IMG/VR virus record: IMGVR_UViG_3300020394_000098
Span: 1-28,427 of that record
Length of the DNA stretch: 28,427 bases
Strand: one strand, 5' to 3'
Source of the DNA: a virus
Program-made: the position numbers and the translations under genes
The notes under the pieces: generated by a model
Database searches by the model: none
Told to the model about the DNA's origin: nothing
What the model saw: only the letters and a program-made list of their open reading frames with translations
Shown here: one piece after another, positions 13,772 through 21,987 of the stretch
Numbering within the stretch: the stretch's first letter is position 1
Layout: each line of letters opens with the position of its first letter

Positions 13772-14093
13772 AACCATATTAATTACCAGTAGTGATACAC
13801 CTGATCATTTAGATATTACAGTACAACAAATCCATGCACAAAATAGTAACCAAGGAATCTTAGGCCATAAAGATCATTTCATTATTACACTTGATGGAAA
13901 AGTACATAAAGGTAGAGATCAAGATACTGTTGGATTTGGTGTAGATCATACAACTATATCAATACTTATGATCGGTAAAGATAACTTTACAGAAACACAG
14001 AAAACATCATTAAGAATTTTAGTAAAAAAATTAAAAGATCAATACAGTAATGATCTTAAATTACAAAACAAAACTAACATAACGAGAGTATGA
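13701..14093 (+). CDS. T7 lysozyme (gp3.5) homologue lacking amidase active site
   Basis: 130 residues, in the gp3.5 slot. VGLKQRSKTETILIT aligns with T7 VQFKQRESTDAIFVH, HFIITLDGKVHKGRDQDTVG with HFIIKRDGTVEAGRDEMAVG, and ISILMIG with IGVCLVG, so homology is clear. The zinc ligand His17 is Thr here and Tyr46 is Asp. The C-terminal block with His122, Lys128 and Cys130 is absent, as the protein ends NKTNITRV. Hence no amidase is expected. T7 gp3.5 also binds and inhibits T7 RNA polymerase through its N-terminus, and that KQR segment is kept. The ATG at 13701 has AGGA upstream. The role as RNAP regulator is inference. Confidence 0.75.
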   Translation: MQNKQYQRHGLKKKVGLKQRSKTETILITSSDTPDHLDITVQQIHAQNSNQGILGHKDHFIITLDGKVHKGRDQDTVGFGVDHTTISILMIGKDNFTETQKTSLRILVKKLKDQYSNDLKLQNKTNITRV

Positions 14094-15664
14094 ACCAGGA
14101 AGATAGCACATTCGTAACTCATGAATCATGTCCGAGCTGCGGATCTAAAGATAACCTGGCCAGGTATTCAGATGGACATGCATATTGTTTTGGATGCGGC
14201 TACAGAGAGAAGGGAGAGAGTGAAATGAAATTAGTTGAGGAAAATAAAGTTTATCAATCAAACGAGCAAGTAGATGATCTTGAATACAAAGCAATAAAAT
14301 CTAGATCACTTACTATAGAAACTTGTAAAAAGTATGGATATAAAATTGGATCATTCAAAGGTGAGTTAGTACATGTAGCAACTTACGATAAAGGCATATG
14401 TAAATTAAGATTTGCAGATAAAAGATTTTCCTGGATAGGTGATTCTAAATCTGTTGGCTTGTATGGTGAACATTTATTTAGATCAAAAGGAAAAAGAATT
14501 ACGATCACAGAAGGTGAGATAGATTGTCTATCTATCTCCCAGGTGTATGGAAATAAATGGCCGGTAGTATCATTAAAGAATGGTGCTAATGCCGCAGTAA
14601 GAGATGTATCTAGATCCCTGGAGTTTCTATCAGGATTTGAAGAAGTCATAATTTGTTTTGATCAAGATGATCCAGGACAGAAGGCCGCTAGATCAGTAGC
14701 AGAATTATTTGAACCAGGCAAAGCAATGATAGCCAGGCTACCAATGAAGGATGCTAATGAGATGTTAGTTGCTAACAAGACTAAAGAATTATTAGATTGT
14801 CTATGGGATGCAAAGATCTACAGGCCGGATGGAATTGTAGATGCATATGATCTACTTGATGATGTATGTAATAAACAAAAAGTAGATTCTATTTCTTATC
14901 CATTCAAATCTATAAACATTCTTACACATGGATTAAGGAAAGGTGAGTTACTTACAGTGACTGCTGGAACTGGTATTGGTAAGTCACAATTCTGTAGAGA
15001 GTTGGCCTATCACCTGATCAAAGAGAATAAAAAGATAGGTTACATTGCATTAGAAGAGAACCTTAGAAAAACTGCAGAAGGTTTAGTTAGCCTGGACATG
15101 AACATACCATTACACATAGCTAGTGAAATTGATAAAGATCAAGTTACAAAATCATTTGATAGATTATTTAAAAATAACAATGTACTTTTTTACAATCACT
15201 TTGGATCCCTGGAGTATAACAATCTATTAGCTAAAGTTAGGTACCTGATCAAAGCAATGGGATGTGAATATATTGTATTAGATCATATATCAATAGTTGT
15301 ATCAGGATTGAAAGAAGGTGATGAGAGAAGATCTATAGATAATGCAATGACAGGATTGAGATCTTTAGTAGAAGAAACTGGAGTTGGATTGATCCTGGTC
15401 AGTCATTTAAAAAGACCATCAAATGAAAGAGGACATGAGGAAGGTGCAGTTACATCACTATCACAACTTAGAGGATCAGCCGGTATTGCACAACTGAGTG
15501 ATATGGTTATTGGCCTGGAACGAAATCAACAATCATCTGATAAAAGTAATCAGACAACAGTAAGAATATTAAAGAATAGATTTAGCGGAGAAACTGGAGT
15601 GGCTTGTCAATTAAAGTACAACCCTACCACTGGTAGACTAACCGAGTTATTTAATGAATTATGA
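14090..15664 (+). CDS. Primase-helicase (T7 gp4-like)
   Basis: 524 residues (T7 gp4A: 566). Primase half: zinc ribbon with Cys14, Cys17, Cys33 and Cys36, TOPRIM motifs ITEGEIDCLS and VIICFDQDDPG. Helicase half (RecA/DnaB type): Walker A TAGTGIGKSQ at about 288-300, Walker B YIVLDHISIVV, and LILVSHLKRP. Synthesises primers and unwinds the fork with DNA polymerase. ATG overlaps the previous stop; the stop overlaps the next start by 11 bases. All catalytic motifs look intact. Confidence 0.95.
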   Translation: MNQEDSTFVTHESCPSCGSKDNLARYSDGHAYCFGCGYREKGESEMKLVEENKVYQSNEQVDDLEYKAIKSRSLTIETCKKYGYKIGSFKGELVHVATYDKGICKLRFADKRFSWIGDSKSVGLYGEHLFRSKGKRITITEGEIDCLSISQVYGNKWPVVSLKNGANAAVRDVSRSLEFLSGFEEVIICFDQDDPGQKAARSVAELFEPGKAMIARLPMKDANEMLVANKTKELLDCLWDAKIYRPDGIVDAYDLLDDVCNKQKVDSISYPFKSINILTHGLRKGELLTVTAGTGIGKSQFCRELAYHLIKENKKIGYIALEENLRKTAEGLVSLDMNIPLHIASEIDKDQVTKSFDRLFKNNNVLFYNHFGSLEYNNLLAKVRYLIKAMGCEYIVLDHISIVVSGLKEGDERRSIDNAMTGLRSLVEETGVGLILVSHLKRPSNERGHEEGAVTSLSQLRGSAGIAQLSDMVIGLERNQQSSDKSNQTTVRILKNRFSGETGVACQLKYNPTTGRLTELFNEL

Positions 15665-15866
15665 TGAAGAATTTGAAACAGAACAGGAATATATTGAATA
15701 CATTTGTAAAGCTGCAATTACAAAAGTAGAACTACAAAATGAAAAAACATTGATTATTCCTGTTAGAAGTGAAGAAGAGATGGAAGAGTTATCCATGAGA
15801 TTGTGGAGTGTGTATGATGATCGAGATGATATACATATTTATTTTGAATTAAAGACAATACATTGA
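15654..15866 (+). CDS. Small acidic protein between helicase and polymerase, unknown
   Basis: 70 residues, strongly acidic with a predicted short alpha/beta fold (TLIIPVRSEEEMEELSMRLW). No TM or signal. Overlaps the helicase end by 11 bases and lies eight bases before DNA polymerase, so it belongs to the replication operon. No family recognised. Confidence 0.6.
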   Translation: MNYDEEFETEQEYIEYICKAAITKVELQNEKTLIIPVRSEEEMEELSMRLWSVYDDRDDIHIYFELKTIH

Positions 15867-15873
15867 GGAGTAA

Positions 15874-17610
15874 ATGAAATACATATTAGATTTAGAGTGT
15901 GATAATTTTTTAGATAAAGTTACCAAGATACATTGCATAGTTATGAAAGATATAGAAACTAATAAAATCTATACTGATCTTGATCAATGTTTAGATCTTT
16001 ATCAAAAAGCAGAACTTATAGTAGGTCATAATGTTATGGCTTTCGATTGTAAAGTTATAGAAAAAATTACAAACATTAAAACCCAGGCCGAACTATTCGA
16101 TACATTAGTTGCTGCTAGATTAGTTTGGTCACATATCAAAGAATATGATTATAAAAATATTCATACAGGATACCCACAAAAATTAGTAGGCCGCCAAAGT
16201 TTAGAGGCCTGGGGATATAGATTAAAATTAAATAAAGGTAAAGCACCTGAACAATGGGATGAGTTTACAGAAGAGATGTTAGAGTATTGTATTTTAGATG
16301 TGGAAGTAACTCATGTTTTATATAAAAAGATTTTAGAAAAAAATTATTCAAAAGAATCATTGGATCTAGAACACAAAGTACAAGAGGCATGTGTAGGTAT
16401 GATGATGAATGGAATAGAGTTCGATACTACTAAAGCTAGAGAACTTTACAGTGAACTATCAGATGAGAGAACTAAATTAGAAAAACAATTATCAGAGTAT
16501 TTTCCATCCTGGGAAGAGACTGAAGAATTTATACCTAAAGTAAATAATAAAAGCAGAGGTTATGTCAAAGGTAAACCATTTACAAAAAGAAAAATTGTAG
16601 ACTTCAATCCTAATTCCAGGGATCACATAGCTATGAGATTGAAAGCACAACGAGGATGGGTGCCAACAGAATTTACACCGGATGGTAGGCCTAAAGTAGA
16701 TGATTCTGTGTTGGCCGCATTAGACTGGAGTGAGGCTAAATTTTTAGCCAGGATGTTTATGATCCAAAAAAGATTAGGCCAACTAGCAGAAGGTAATAAT
16801 GCATGGTTAAAATTAGAAAACAAAGGAAGGATCTATAGCACAATAAATACCAATGGTGCAGTTACCGGTAGAGCAACTCATGCTACACCTAACTTAGCAC
16901 AAGTTGTAAGTGTAAATGCAGAGTATGGAGATAAGTGTAGAGAATTATTCAAAGCAAAAGATGGATGTCTTTTAGTTGGTGCTGATATGTCACAGTTGGA
17001 ACTTAGAATGTTAGGCCATTACATGTATCCATATGATGATGGTGAGTATGCTAATGATGTTGTCAATGGTGATATACATACCAGGACATTACAAGCATTA
17101 GAACTTAAAGCTAATCAAAGACCACTAGCTAAAAAATTTATATATACATTTTTGTATGGTGGCGGTGCAAAAAGAATTGGCGAGACTATGAATAAGACAC
17201 CAGCAGAAGGTAAGAAATTAAGAGATATGTTTTTGGAGAAGATCCCAGCATTACACATGTTGATCCAGGATGTGCAATCAGCAGCAGAAACTAATGGTGA
17301 TATAAAAGCACTAGATGGTAGAAGAGTATTTGTTAGATCTACACATGCTGCATTGAATTGTTTACTTCAATCATCAGGTGCAATCGTATCTAAATATTGG
17401 ATAGATAATCTTAGATCACATTTGAATGAGGATATAAAACTTGTTGGATGGATCCATGATGAAGTAATCCTGGAAGTAAAAGAAGATCTTGCAGATCAAG
17501 CTAAGATCATGGTAGTCCAGGCTATAGAAGATATTACAGATCGTATAGGATTAAGAGTACAACTAACCGGAGATAGTAGAATTGGTAGAAATTGGAAAGA
17601 GATCCATTGA
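15874..17610 (+). CDS. DNA polymerase A (T7 gp5-like) with shortened thioredoxin-binding loop
   Basis: 578 residues (T7: 704). Proofreading exonuclease residues Asp6 and Glu8 (DLE), Asp58 (HNVMAFD) and Asp142 (LDVEVTH). Polymerase motif A with Asp371 (GADMSQLELR), motif B AKKFIYTFLYGGG with Tyr424 at the E. coli Phe762 position, and motif C HDE at 528-530. The C-terminus GRNWKEIH mirrors T7. Between the thumb segment FPSW and FNPNSRDHI only about 30 residues occur where T7 carries its long thioredoxin-binding insertion, so thioredoxin clamping may be reduced or different. GAGGAG precedes the ATG. Confidence 0.96.
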   Translation: MKYILDLECDNFLDKVTKIHCIVMKDIETNKIYTDLDQCLDLYQKAELIVGHNVMAFDCKVIEKITNIKTQAELFDTLVAARLVWSHIKEYDYKNIHTGYPQKLVGRQSLEAWGYRLKLNKGKAPEQWDEFTEEMLEYCILDVEVTHVLYKKILEKNYSKESLDLEHKVQEACVGMMMNGIEFDTTKARELYSELSDERTKLEKQLSEYFPSWEETEEFIPKVNNKSRGYVKGKPFTKRKIVDFNPNSRDHIAMRLKAQRGWVPTEFTPDGRPKVDDSVLAALDWSEAKFLARMFMIQKRLGQLAEGNNAWLKLENKGRIYSTINTNGAVTGRATHATPNLAQVVSVNAEYGDKCRELFKAKDGCLLVGADMSQLELRMLGHYMYPYDDGEYANDVVNGDIHTRTLQALELKANQRPLAKKFIYTFLYGGGAKRIGETMNKTPAEGKKLRDMFLEKIPALHMLIQDVQSAAETNGDIKALDGRRVFVRSTHAALNCLLQSSGAIVSKYWIDNLRSHLNEDIKLVGWIHDEVILEVKEDLADQAKIMVVQAIEDITDRIGLRVQLTGDSRIGRNWKEIH

Positions 17611-18091
17611 TAACATTGGTAAAAATTATATTACATTACCATTGTCAGGTAGGATTTTAAAAAAAGGTGACAAGCAAAGAGGATTATATTTTATAGGGTA
17701 TGTCAAAAACAAATACTCATTAAAAGAAAAATGGTGTACTCCTGATGCCTGGCTACATCTAAATATTAGAGAAGTAAGAAGAGGTGCCAAAGGTAGAGCA
17801 AAGAAAAGAGGAATGGAATTTAATGTATCTATAGAATATTTAAAAAGTATATTTCCTAAAGATCATTTATGTCCGGTGTTTAATTGTGAGATGTCATTTT
17901 GTAATACAGATAAATGGAGATCAGCATCAATGGATCGTATAGACACAGATAAAGGATATATAGTCGGTAACATACAATGGATATCAGTCAAAGCAAACAC
18001 AATTAAAAATAATGCACATCCATATGAATTAATGAGATTAGCAAATTACACAGTCAAACAGTATAAGGAAAGAAAAAATGTCAAAAAGTAA
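17582..18091 (+). CDS. Free-standing HNH endonuclease (homing type)
   Basis: Up to 169 residues. The C-terminal half carries an HNH pattern: CPVFNCEMSF, then SMDRIDTDKGYIVGNIQWISVKANTIKN, typical of phage HNH nucleases acting as mobile selfish genes. It sits between polymerase and exonuclease, a common insertion place. The start is uncertain: no in-frame ATG precedes the conserved region, so TTG 17582 (overlapping polymerase), ATT 17606 or TTG 17642 may be used, or the protein was trimmed at its 5' end. There is no interrupting intron in the neighbouring genes. Confidence 0.8.
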   Translation: MVEIGKRSIDNIGKNYITLPLSGRILKKGDKQRGLYFIGYVKNKYSLKEKWCTPDAWLHLNIREVRRGAKGRAKKRGMEFNVSIEYLKSIFPKDHLCPVFNCEMSFCNTDKWRSASMDRIDTDKGYIVGNIQWISVKANTIKNNAHPYELMRLANYTVKQYKERKNVKK

Positions 18092-18839
18092 ATTATTAAT
18101 AGATGGTGATATCATTGCATATCAAATAGCAAGTCAAATAGAAGAGCCAATACACTGGGGTAATGATCTATGGACACTACATAGTGATTTCAATATGGCT
18201 AGAAAAATATTTGAAGAGTACATACTTAGTCTAAAAGAGAATCTGTACTTGTCAGATGTATTAATATTTCTTAGTGATCGAGAAGAAAACTTTAGAAAAA
18301 AATTAAGTGAAGATTACAAAGCAAACAGAGGTGATAGAAGAAAACCATTGTGTTTATTCGAGATGTTTAAATATTTAAAATCAGAACACAATGCTATAAC
18401 TGAGCCAAGATTAGAGGCTGATGATTTATTAGGTATATATTCTACAAATCCTGAGAATAAAAATAGTATTATAGTTTCTTTAGATAAGGATCTTAAAACG
18501 ATACCAGGTAAGTTATCACCTGATGGTCATAACATATACAAGATTACTAAACCCCAGGCCATTTATAATCATGCAATACAAATACTTACTGGTGATACTA
18601 CAGATAATTACCCAGGGTGCAAAGGTATAGGAACTAAAACTGCAGCTAAATTATTACAACCTGTAGAAGGATCTAAGTCTATGGATCCATACTGGGATAT
18701 TATTTTAAAAACATACACTAAGGCCGGATATACAGAACAAGATGCAATTACACAAGCAAGGATAAGTTACATACTACAATGGGAAGATTATGACTTCAAA
18801 AGTAAAAAAATCAGAGCCTGGAAACCAGGACATAGTTAA
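18078..18839 (+). CDS. 5'-3' exonuclease (T7 gp6-like, FEN family)
   Basis: 253 residues. Removes RNA primers and degrades host DNA to nucleotides. FEN-family acidic motifs are visible: LLIDGDIIAY at the N-terminus, EADDLLG, VSLDKDLKTIPG, and the helix-hairpin-helix approach GDTTDNYPGCKGIG followed by TKTAAKLL. Length is somewhat shorter than T7 gp6 (300). AGGAAAG lies upstream of the ATG. Overlaps the next gene by 50 bases. Confidence 0.92.
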   Translation: MSKSKLLIDGDIIAYQIASQIEEPIHWGNDLWTLHSDFNMARKIFEEYILSLKENLYLSDVLIFLSDREENFRKKLSEDYKANRGDRRKPLCLFEMFKYLKSEHNAITEPRLEADDLLGIYSTNPENKNSIIVSLDKDLKTIPGKLSPDGHNIYKITKPQAIYNHAIQILTGDTTDNYPGCKGIGTKTAAKLLQPVEGSKSMDPYWDIILKTYTKAGYTEQDAITQARISYILQWEDYDFKSKKIRAWKPGHS

Positions 18840-19056
18840 TAAACCATTTCATTACAATGGTGGTGATATCGAATGTATCTATGCTATCAAAGCATCAATG
18901 TCACATGATGCATTTTGTGGATACTTAAAAGGTAATATACAAAAATACATATGGAGATATGAGACTAAACATAGTGATAATCCAATAATAGATCTATCTA
19001 AAGCTGAGTGGTACTTAAAATTTCTTATTTGTGCAGTAGATGATAAGCAAAATTAA
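18790..19056 (+). CDS. DUF3310 protein (domain of T7 gp1.7 nucleotide kinase)
   Basis: 88 residues containing the DUF3310 signature: KPFHYNGGDIECIYAI, GYLKGNIQKYIWRYE, then LSKAEWYLKFL. In T7 gp1.7 this domain belongs to an unusual nucleotide kinase acting on dTMP/dGMP; here only the domain is present (T7 protein is 196 residues), so activity is uncertain. Last gene of the replication block. Its stop codon is part of phage promoter 3. Confidence 0.8.
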   Translation: MTSKVKKSEPGNQDIVNKPFHYNGGDIECIYAIKASMSHDAFCGYLKGNIQKYIWRYETKHSDNPIIDLSKAEWYLKFLICAVDDKQN

Positions 19057-19069
19057 GTGCATGTTTAGA
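19054..19069 (+). promoter_or_regulatory. Phage RNA polymerase promoter, copy 3 (structural module)
   Basis: Core TAAGTGCATGTTTAGA, 14 of 16 identical to copy 1. It overlaps the stop of the DUF3310 gene and stands 10 bases before the next ATG, exactly at the switch from replication to virion genes. Confidence 0.65.
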
Positions 19070-19078
19070 TAATAAATC

Positions 19079-19267
19079 ATGAGTATTTTAAAGAAAAACG
19101 AAAATGATCTACCTGTTACTACAGATGATCTAATAAAATTTCTAGATAAAACATTTCCTACCAGGACACCACAACCTAATGAAAGTCTTAGTGAGATAAT
19201 GTACCGATCAGGACAACGATCAGTGATTGATTTTTTAAAACAAAAAGCAAACGACAACGAGGTATAA
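19079..19267 (+). CDS. Small conserved protein ahead of the portal gene
   Basis: 62 residues with the pattern DDLIKFLDKTFPTRTPQPNESLSEIMYRSGQRSVIDFLKQK. Proteins of this pattern lie upstream of the portal gene in many marine T7-like phages; function unknown to me. First gene behind phage promoter 3. The leader is only about 10 bases, with no good Shine-Dalgarno, so translation may start near the transcript end. Confidence 0.65.
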   Translation: MSILKKNENDLPVTTDDLIKFLDKTFPTRTPQPNESLSEIMYRSGQRSVIDFLKQKANDNEV

Positions 19268-19273
19268 ATATAA

Positions 19274-19492
19274 ATGTGTAGATCAAGTAGACCAGCACCA
19301 GCAGCACCACCACCACCAGCACCGGTTCCACCAGTTGCTGCGGTTTCAGAGCAAATTCCTGAATTAGATCTAGCTATCGAAACTGATAGTGATAAAGATC
19401 TAAAGAAAAAGAAAGCAAAAAGGACTGGTAAAAAATCGCTAAGATCAGATATAGCTATGACAGGTACATCAGATCTCAATATACCTAACTAG
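19274..19492 (+). CDS. Proline-rich small protein, probable T7 gp7.3-like tail protein
   Basis: 72 residues. N-terminal MCRSS is followed by a Pro/Ala run (about 8-25), an acidic middle, then a basic stretch and GKKSLRSDIAM...SDLNIPN. The C-terminus resembles that of T7 gp7.3 (GKKSL...GINI), a small virion protein needed for adsorption, and gp7.3 also precedes the portal gene. CGAGG is upstream of the ATG. Similarity is limited to the tail and gene position. Confidence 0.6.
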   Translation: MCRSSRPAPAAPPPPAPVPPVAAVSEQIPELDLAIETDSDKDLKKKKAKRTGKKSLRSDIAMTGTSDLNIPN

Positions 19493-19500
19493 GATAATAC

Positions 19501-21087
19501 ATGGCATCAGAAAACATTAAGAAGGAATACACAAAACTAGAGGCTAAAAAAGAACAATTTGTAGATCGAGGCAGAGAATGTTCCGAACTTACGATTGCAT
19601 CTTTATTACCGCCTGAAGGATTTTCAGATTCATCAGATCTCTATACACCATATCAATCAGTCGGTGCTAGAGGTGTAAATAATTTGGCCTCTAAATTGTT
19701 ATTACTTTTACTACCACCTAACGAACCCTTCTTTAGATTAACTACAAGTAATAAGATTAATCAAGAGTTAGAAGAGGATGAGGCACTACGAACAGAAGTA
19801 GAACGATCCCTGGCTAAAATTGAAAGAGAAGTTATGAGGTTTATAGAAGAATCAGCATTGAGAGTATCTTTGTTTGAGGCCTTAAAACACCTCATAGTTA
19901 CCGGTAATGTATTAGTATCTATACCTAAAAACAATCAAATGAAGATCTACAATATAAATCAATATTGTGTAGAGAGAGATGCTGATGGTAATTTACTAAA
20001 AATAATTATTAAAGAATCAATATCACCAATGGCACTTGATCCTGAGATCAGACAGTTATGTGAGATAGATGGTGAGAAAGGTTCAGATCTAGACTTGTAT
20101 ACTAAAATCTGTAAAGAACTTGATGGTAATTTTCATGTCTATCAGTGTTGTAACGATATAATTATTCCTTCTAGTGTAGGTAAATATAAAGAAGAAGATC
20201 TACCTTTCATGGCATTAAGAATGGTTAGGGTTGATACTGAAGATTATGGTAGATCATATGTAGAAGAGTTCCTGGGAGATCTTAAATCATTAGAAGGATT
20301 ATCTCAGTCATTATTAGAATCATCAGCCGCATCAGCCAAAGTTGTATTTATGGTAAAACCAAATGCAGTTACTAAGAAAAGAGATCTAGTAGAATCAGCT
20401 AATGGAGATATCATAACAGGACACCGAGAAGATGTATCAACATTACAGGCCGATAAACAATATGATCTCCAGGTAGTAGAGAGAGTTATAAATACTCTAA
20501 ATGAAAGATTAGCATTTGCATTTCTACTTCAATCAGGTGTGATCAGAGATGCTGAAAGAGTTACTGCAGAAGAGATTAGAAAATTAGCTAATGAATTAGA
20601 ATCATCATTAGGCGGCCTATACTCATTATTGTCACAAGAATTTCAATTACCTTTAGTTAATTTATTAATGAAGAGATTAGGATCGAGTGGATCTATTCCT
20701 AAATTACCTAAAGGTGCTATAAGTCCAGTGATCATAACTGGTGTAGCGGCACTAGGCCGAGGTAACGATCTAGCAAAACTAAGAGCATTTTTAGAAGATG
20801 TAGGTGCATTAGCACAGATCAATCCACAGGCTACACAGATGTTAAATATTAACGATCTGATCATGAGAATTGCAACATCACATGGAATAGATACTGAAGG
20901 ATTATTAATAGATCAGGAAACTATTGATGCACAGAATCAAGCTGAGATGCAAAATCAAATGGCACAAACAATTACACAGGGTGCAACTCCAGCAGTAGCA
21001 TCCGGTATGGTTCAGGGTATCCAGGAAGGTACATTGGATCCACAAGCAATTACACAAGGTATGCAAGGTATGATGGGAGATCAGTAA
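19501..21087 (+). CDS. Portal (head-tail connector) protein, T7 gp8-like
   Basis: 528 residues (T7: 536). Forms the dodecameric ring through which DNA enters and leaves. Recognised by the N-terminal RGRECSELTIASLLPPEG and YTPYQSVGARGVNNLASKLLLLLLPP segments, the RVTAEEIRKLANELESSLGG helix and the Gln/Met/Gly-rich C-terminus. Starts eight bases after the gp7.3-like gene and is followed after one base by the scaffold gene. Confidence 0.95.
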   Translation: MASENIKKEYTKLEAKKEQFVDRGRECSELTIASLLPPEGFSDSSDLYTPYQSVGARGVNNLASKLLLLLLPPNEPFFRLTTSNKINQELEEDEALRTEVERSLAKIEREVMRFIEESALRVSLFEALKHLIVTGNVLVSIPKNNQMKIYNINQYCVERDADGNLLKIIIKESISPMALDPEIRQLCEIDGEKGSDLDLYTKICKELDGNFHVYQCCNDIIIPSSVGKYKEEDLPFMALRMVRVDTEDYGRSYVEEFLGDLKSLEGLSQSLLESSAASAKVVFMVKPNAVTKKRDLVESANGDIITGHREDVSTLQADKQYDLQVVERVINTLNERLAFAFLLQSGVIRDAERVTAEEIRKLANELESSLGGLYSLLSQEFQLPLVNLLMKRLGSSGSIPKLPKGAISPVIITGVAALGRGNDLAKLRAFLEDVGALAQINPQATQMLNINDLIMRIATSHGIDTEGLLIDQETIDAQNQAEMQNQMAQTITQGATPAVASGMVQGIQEGTLDPQAITQGMQGMMGDQ

Positions 21088-21088
21088 G

Positions 21089-21838
21089 ATGGTAGAGCAA
21101 GTAGTAATAAATAAAGATACACCAGCAGATCCGGCAACACAGGAAACTGCTGCGGAAACAACTACTGAAGAAGTAGTAGCTGAAGAGCAGCCAAGTGAGG
21201 CTGGTCAAAAAATCCTGGGTAAATTTGATACACAAGAAGATTTAGAAAAAGCATATAAAGCATTAGAATCTAAAGTCGGCCAGGCCAAAGAAGAACCTAA
21301 AGAAGATGAGGGTTTAGAAATTGAAGAGACTGCTGAAAAAACAGTTGAGGCTGCTGGATTAGATATGTCTGCATTAGAAAAAGAATATGCAGATAATGGA
21401 GAACTATCAGAAGATTCATTAGTTAAATTAGAAAAAGTTGGAATATCAAGAAGTGTAGTAGCTAATTACATTGAAGGAGTACAAGCATTATCAGTCAATA
21501 TAGAAACTGATATTAAAAGTTTGGCCGGTGGTAATGAAGGTTATAAAGAAATGATAGCCTGGGCTAAAGATAATTTAAGTAAAGAAGAAATAGTAGCATA
21601 TAACAATATTGTTAATGAAAGAGATGCCGAGGCAACCAAGATGGCGGTTCGAGGATTGATGGCTAGAAAAAATAGTAGTGCAGAACCTAATCTAGTTAGA
21701 GGTAAACAATCTACAACTACAGATAAATACGAATCTATGGCACAGGTAACTGCTGCTATGTCTGATCCTAGATATGAGAAGGATCCAGCATATAGACAAG
21801 AAGTTGAACAGAAGATCGCAAGATCTGATGTTTACTAA
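21089..21838 (+). CDS. Capsid assembly scaffolding protein (T7 gp9-like)
   Basis: 249 residues, very acidic in the first 110 (Glu/Thr/Ala-rich), with a helical middle and a basic C-terminus (KDPAYRQEVEQKIARSDVY) that in scaffolds binds the capsid protein. Located between portal and major capsid, as in T7. Sequence identity of scaffolds is always low, so the call rests mainly on composition and position. Confidence 0.88.
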   Translation: MVEQVVINKDTPADPATQETAAETTTEEVVAEEQPSEAGQKILGKFDTQEDLEKAYKALESKVGQAKEEPKEDEGLEIEETAEKTVEAAGLDMSALEKEYADNGELSEDSLVKLEKVGISRSVVANYIEGVQALSVNIETDIKSLAGGNEGYKEMIAWAKDNLSKEEIVAYNNIVNERDAEATKMAVRGLMARKNSSAEPNLVRGKQSTTTDKYESMAQVTAAMSDPRYEKDPAYRQEVEQKIARSDVY

Positions 21839-21846
21839 TTATTACA

Positions 21847-21965
21847 TTCCATCTTATTGGAAGTAGTAAGACCGGACAATAAACTAAAAGGAAATAACTT
21901 GATCTTCTGCGGAAGGCAATCTTGCTGAAATAATTTTAGATAAAGTCGGTTGATTAATTTTAACC
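21847..21965 (+). promoter_or_regulatory. Leader of the capsid gene with two hairpins
   Basis: The 149-base spacer between scaffold and capsid holds TTCCA/TGGAA (21847-21862, loop of six) and GGTTGA/TTAACC (21948-21965, one G-U pair, followed by ATTTTATTT). The second ends just before the AGGAG ribosome site. They may be mRNA-processing or stabilising structures, or a weak terminator. TTTTAGATAA at about 21935 shares only the 3' part of the phage promoter. Confidence 0.35.
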
Positions 21966-21987
21966 ATTTTATTTAGGAGATAAAATA

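Noticed and set aside
19015-19479. 154-residue minus-strand frame across the promoter and two small genes
   Set aside because: It covers well-supported + strand genes and a promoter; composition is low-complexity and no family is recognisable.
21930-21945. TTTTAGATAA before the capsid gene as a fourth phage promoter
   Set aside because: Only the 3' third of the 16-base core is present; GGTACATG is missing.
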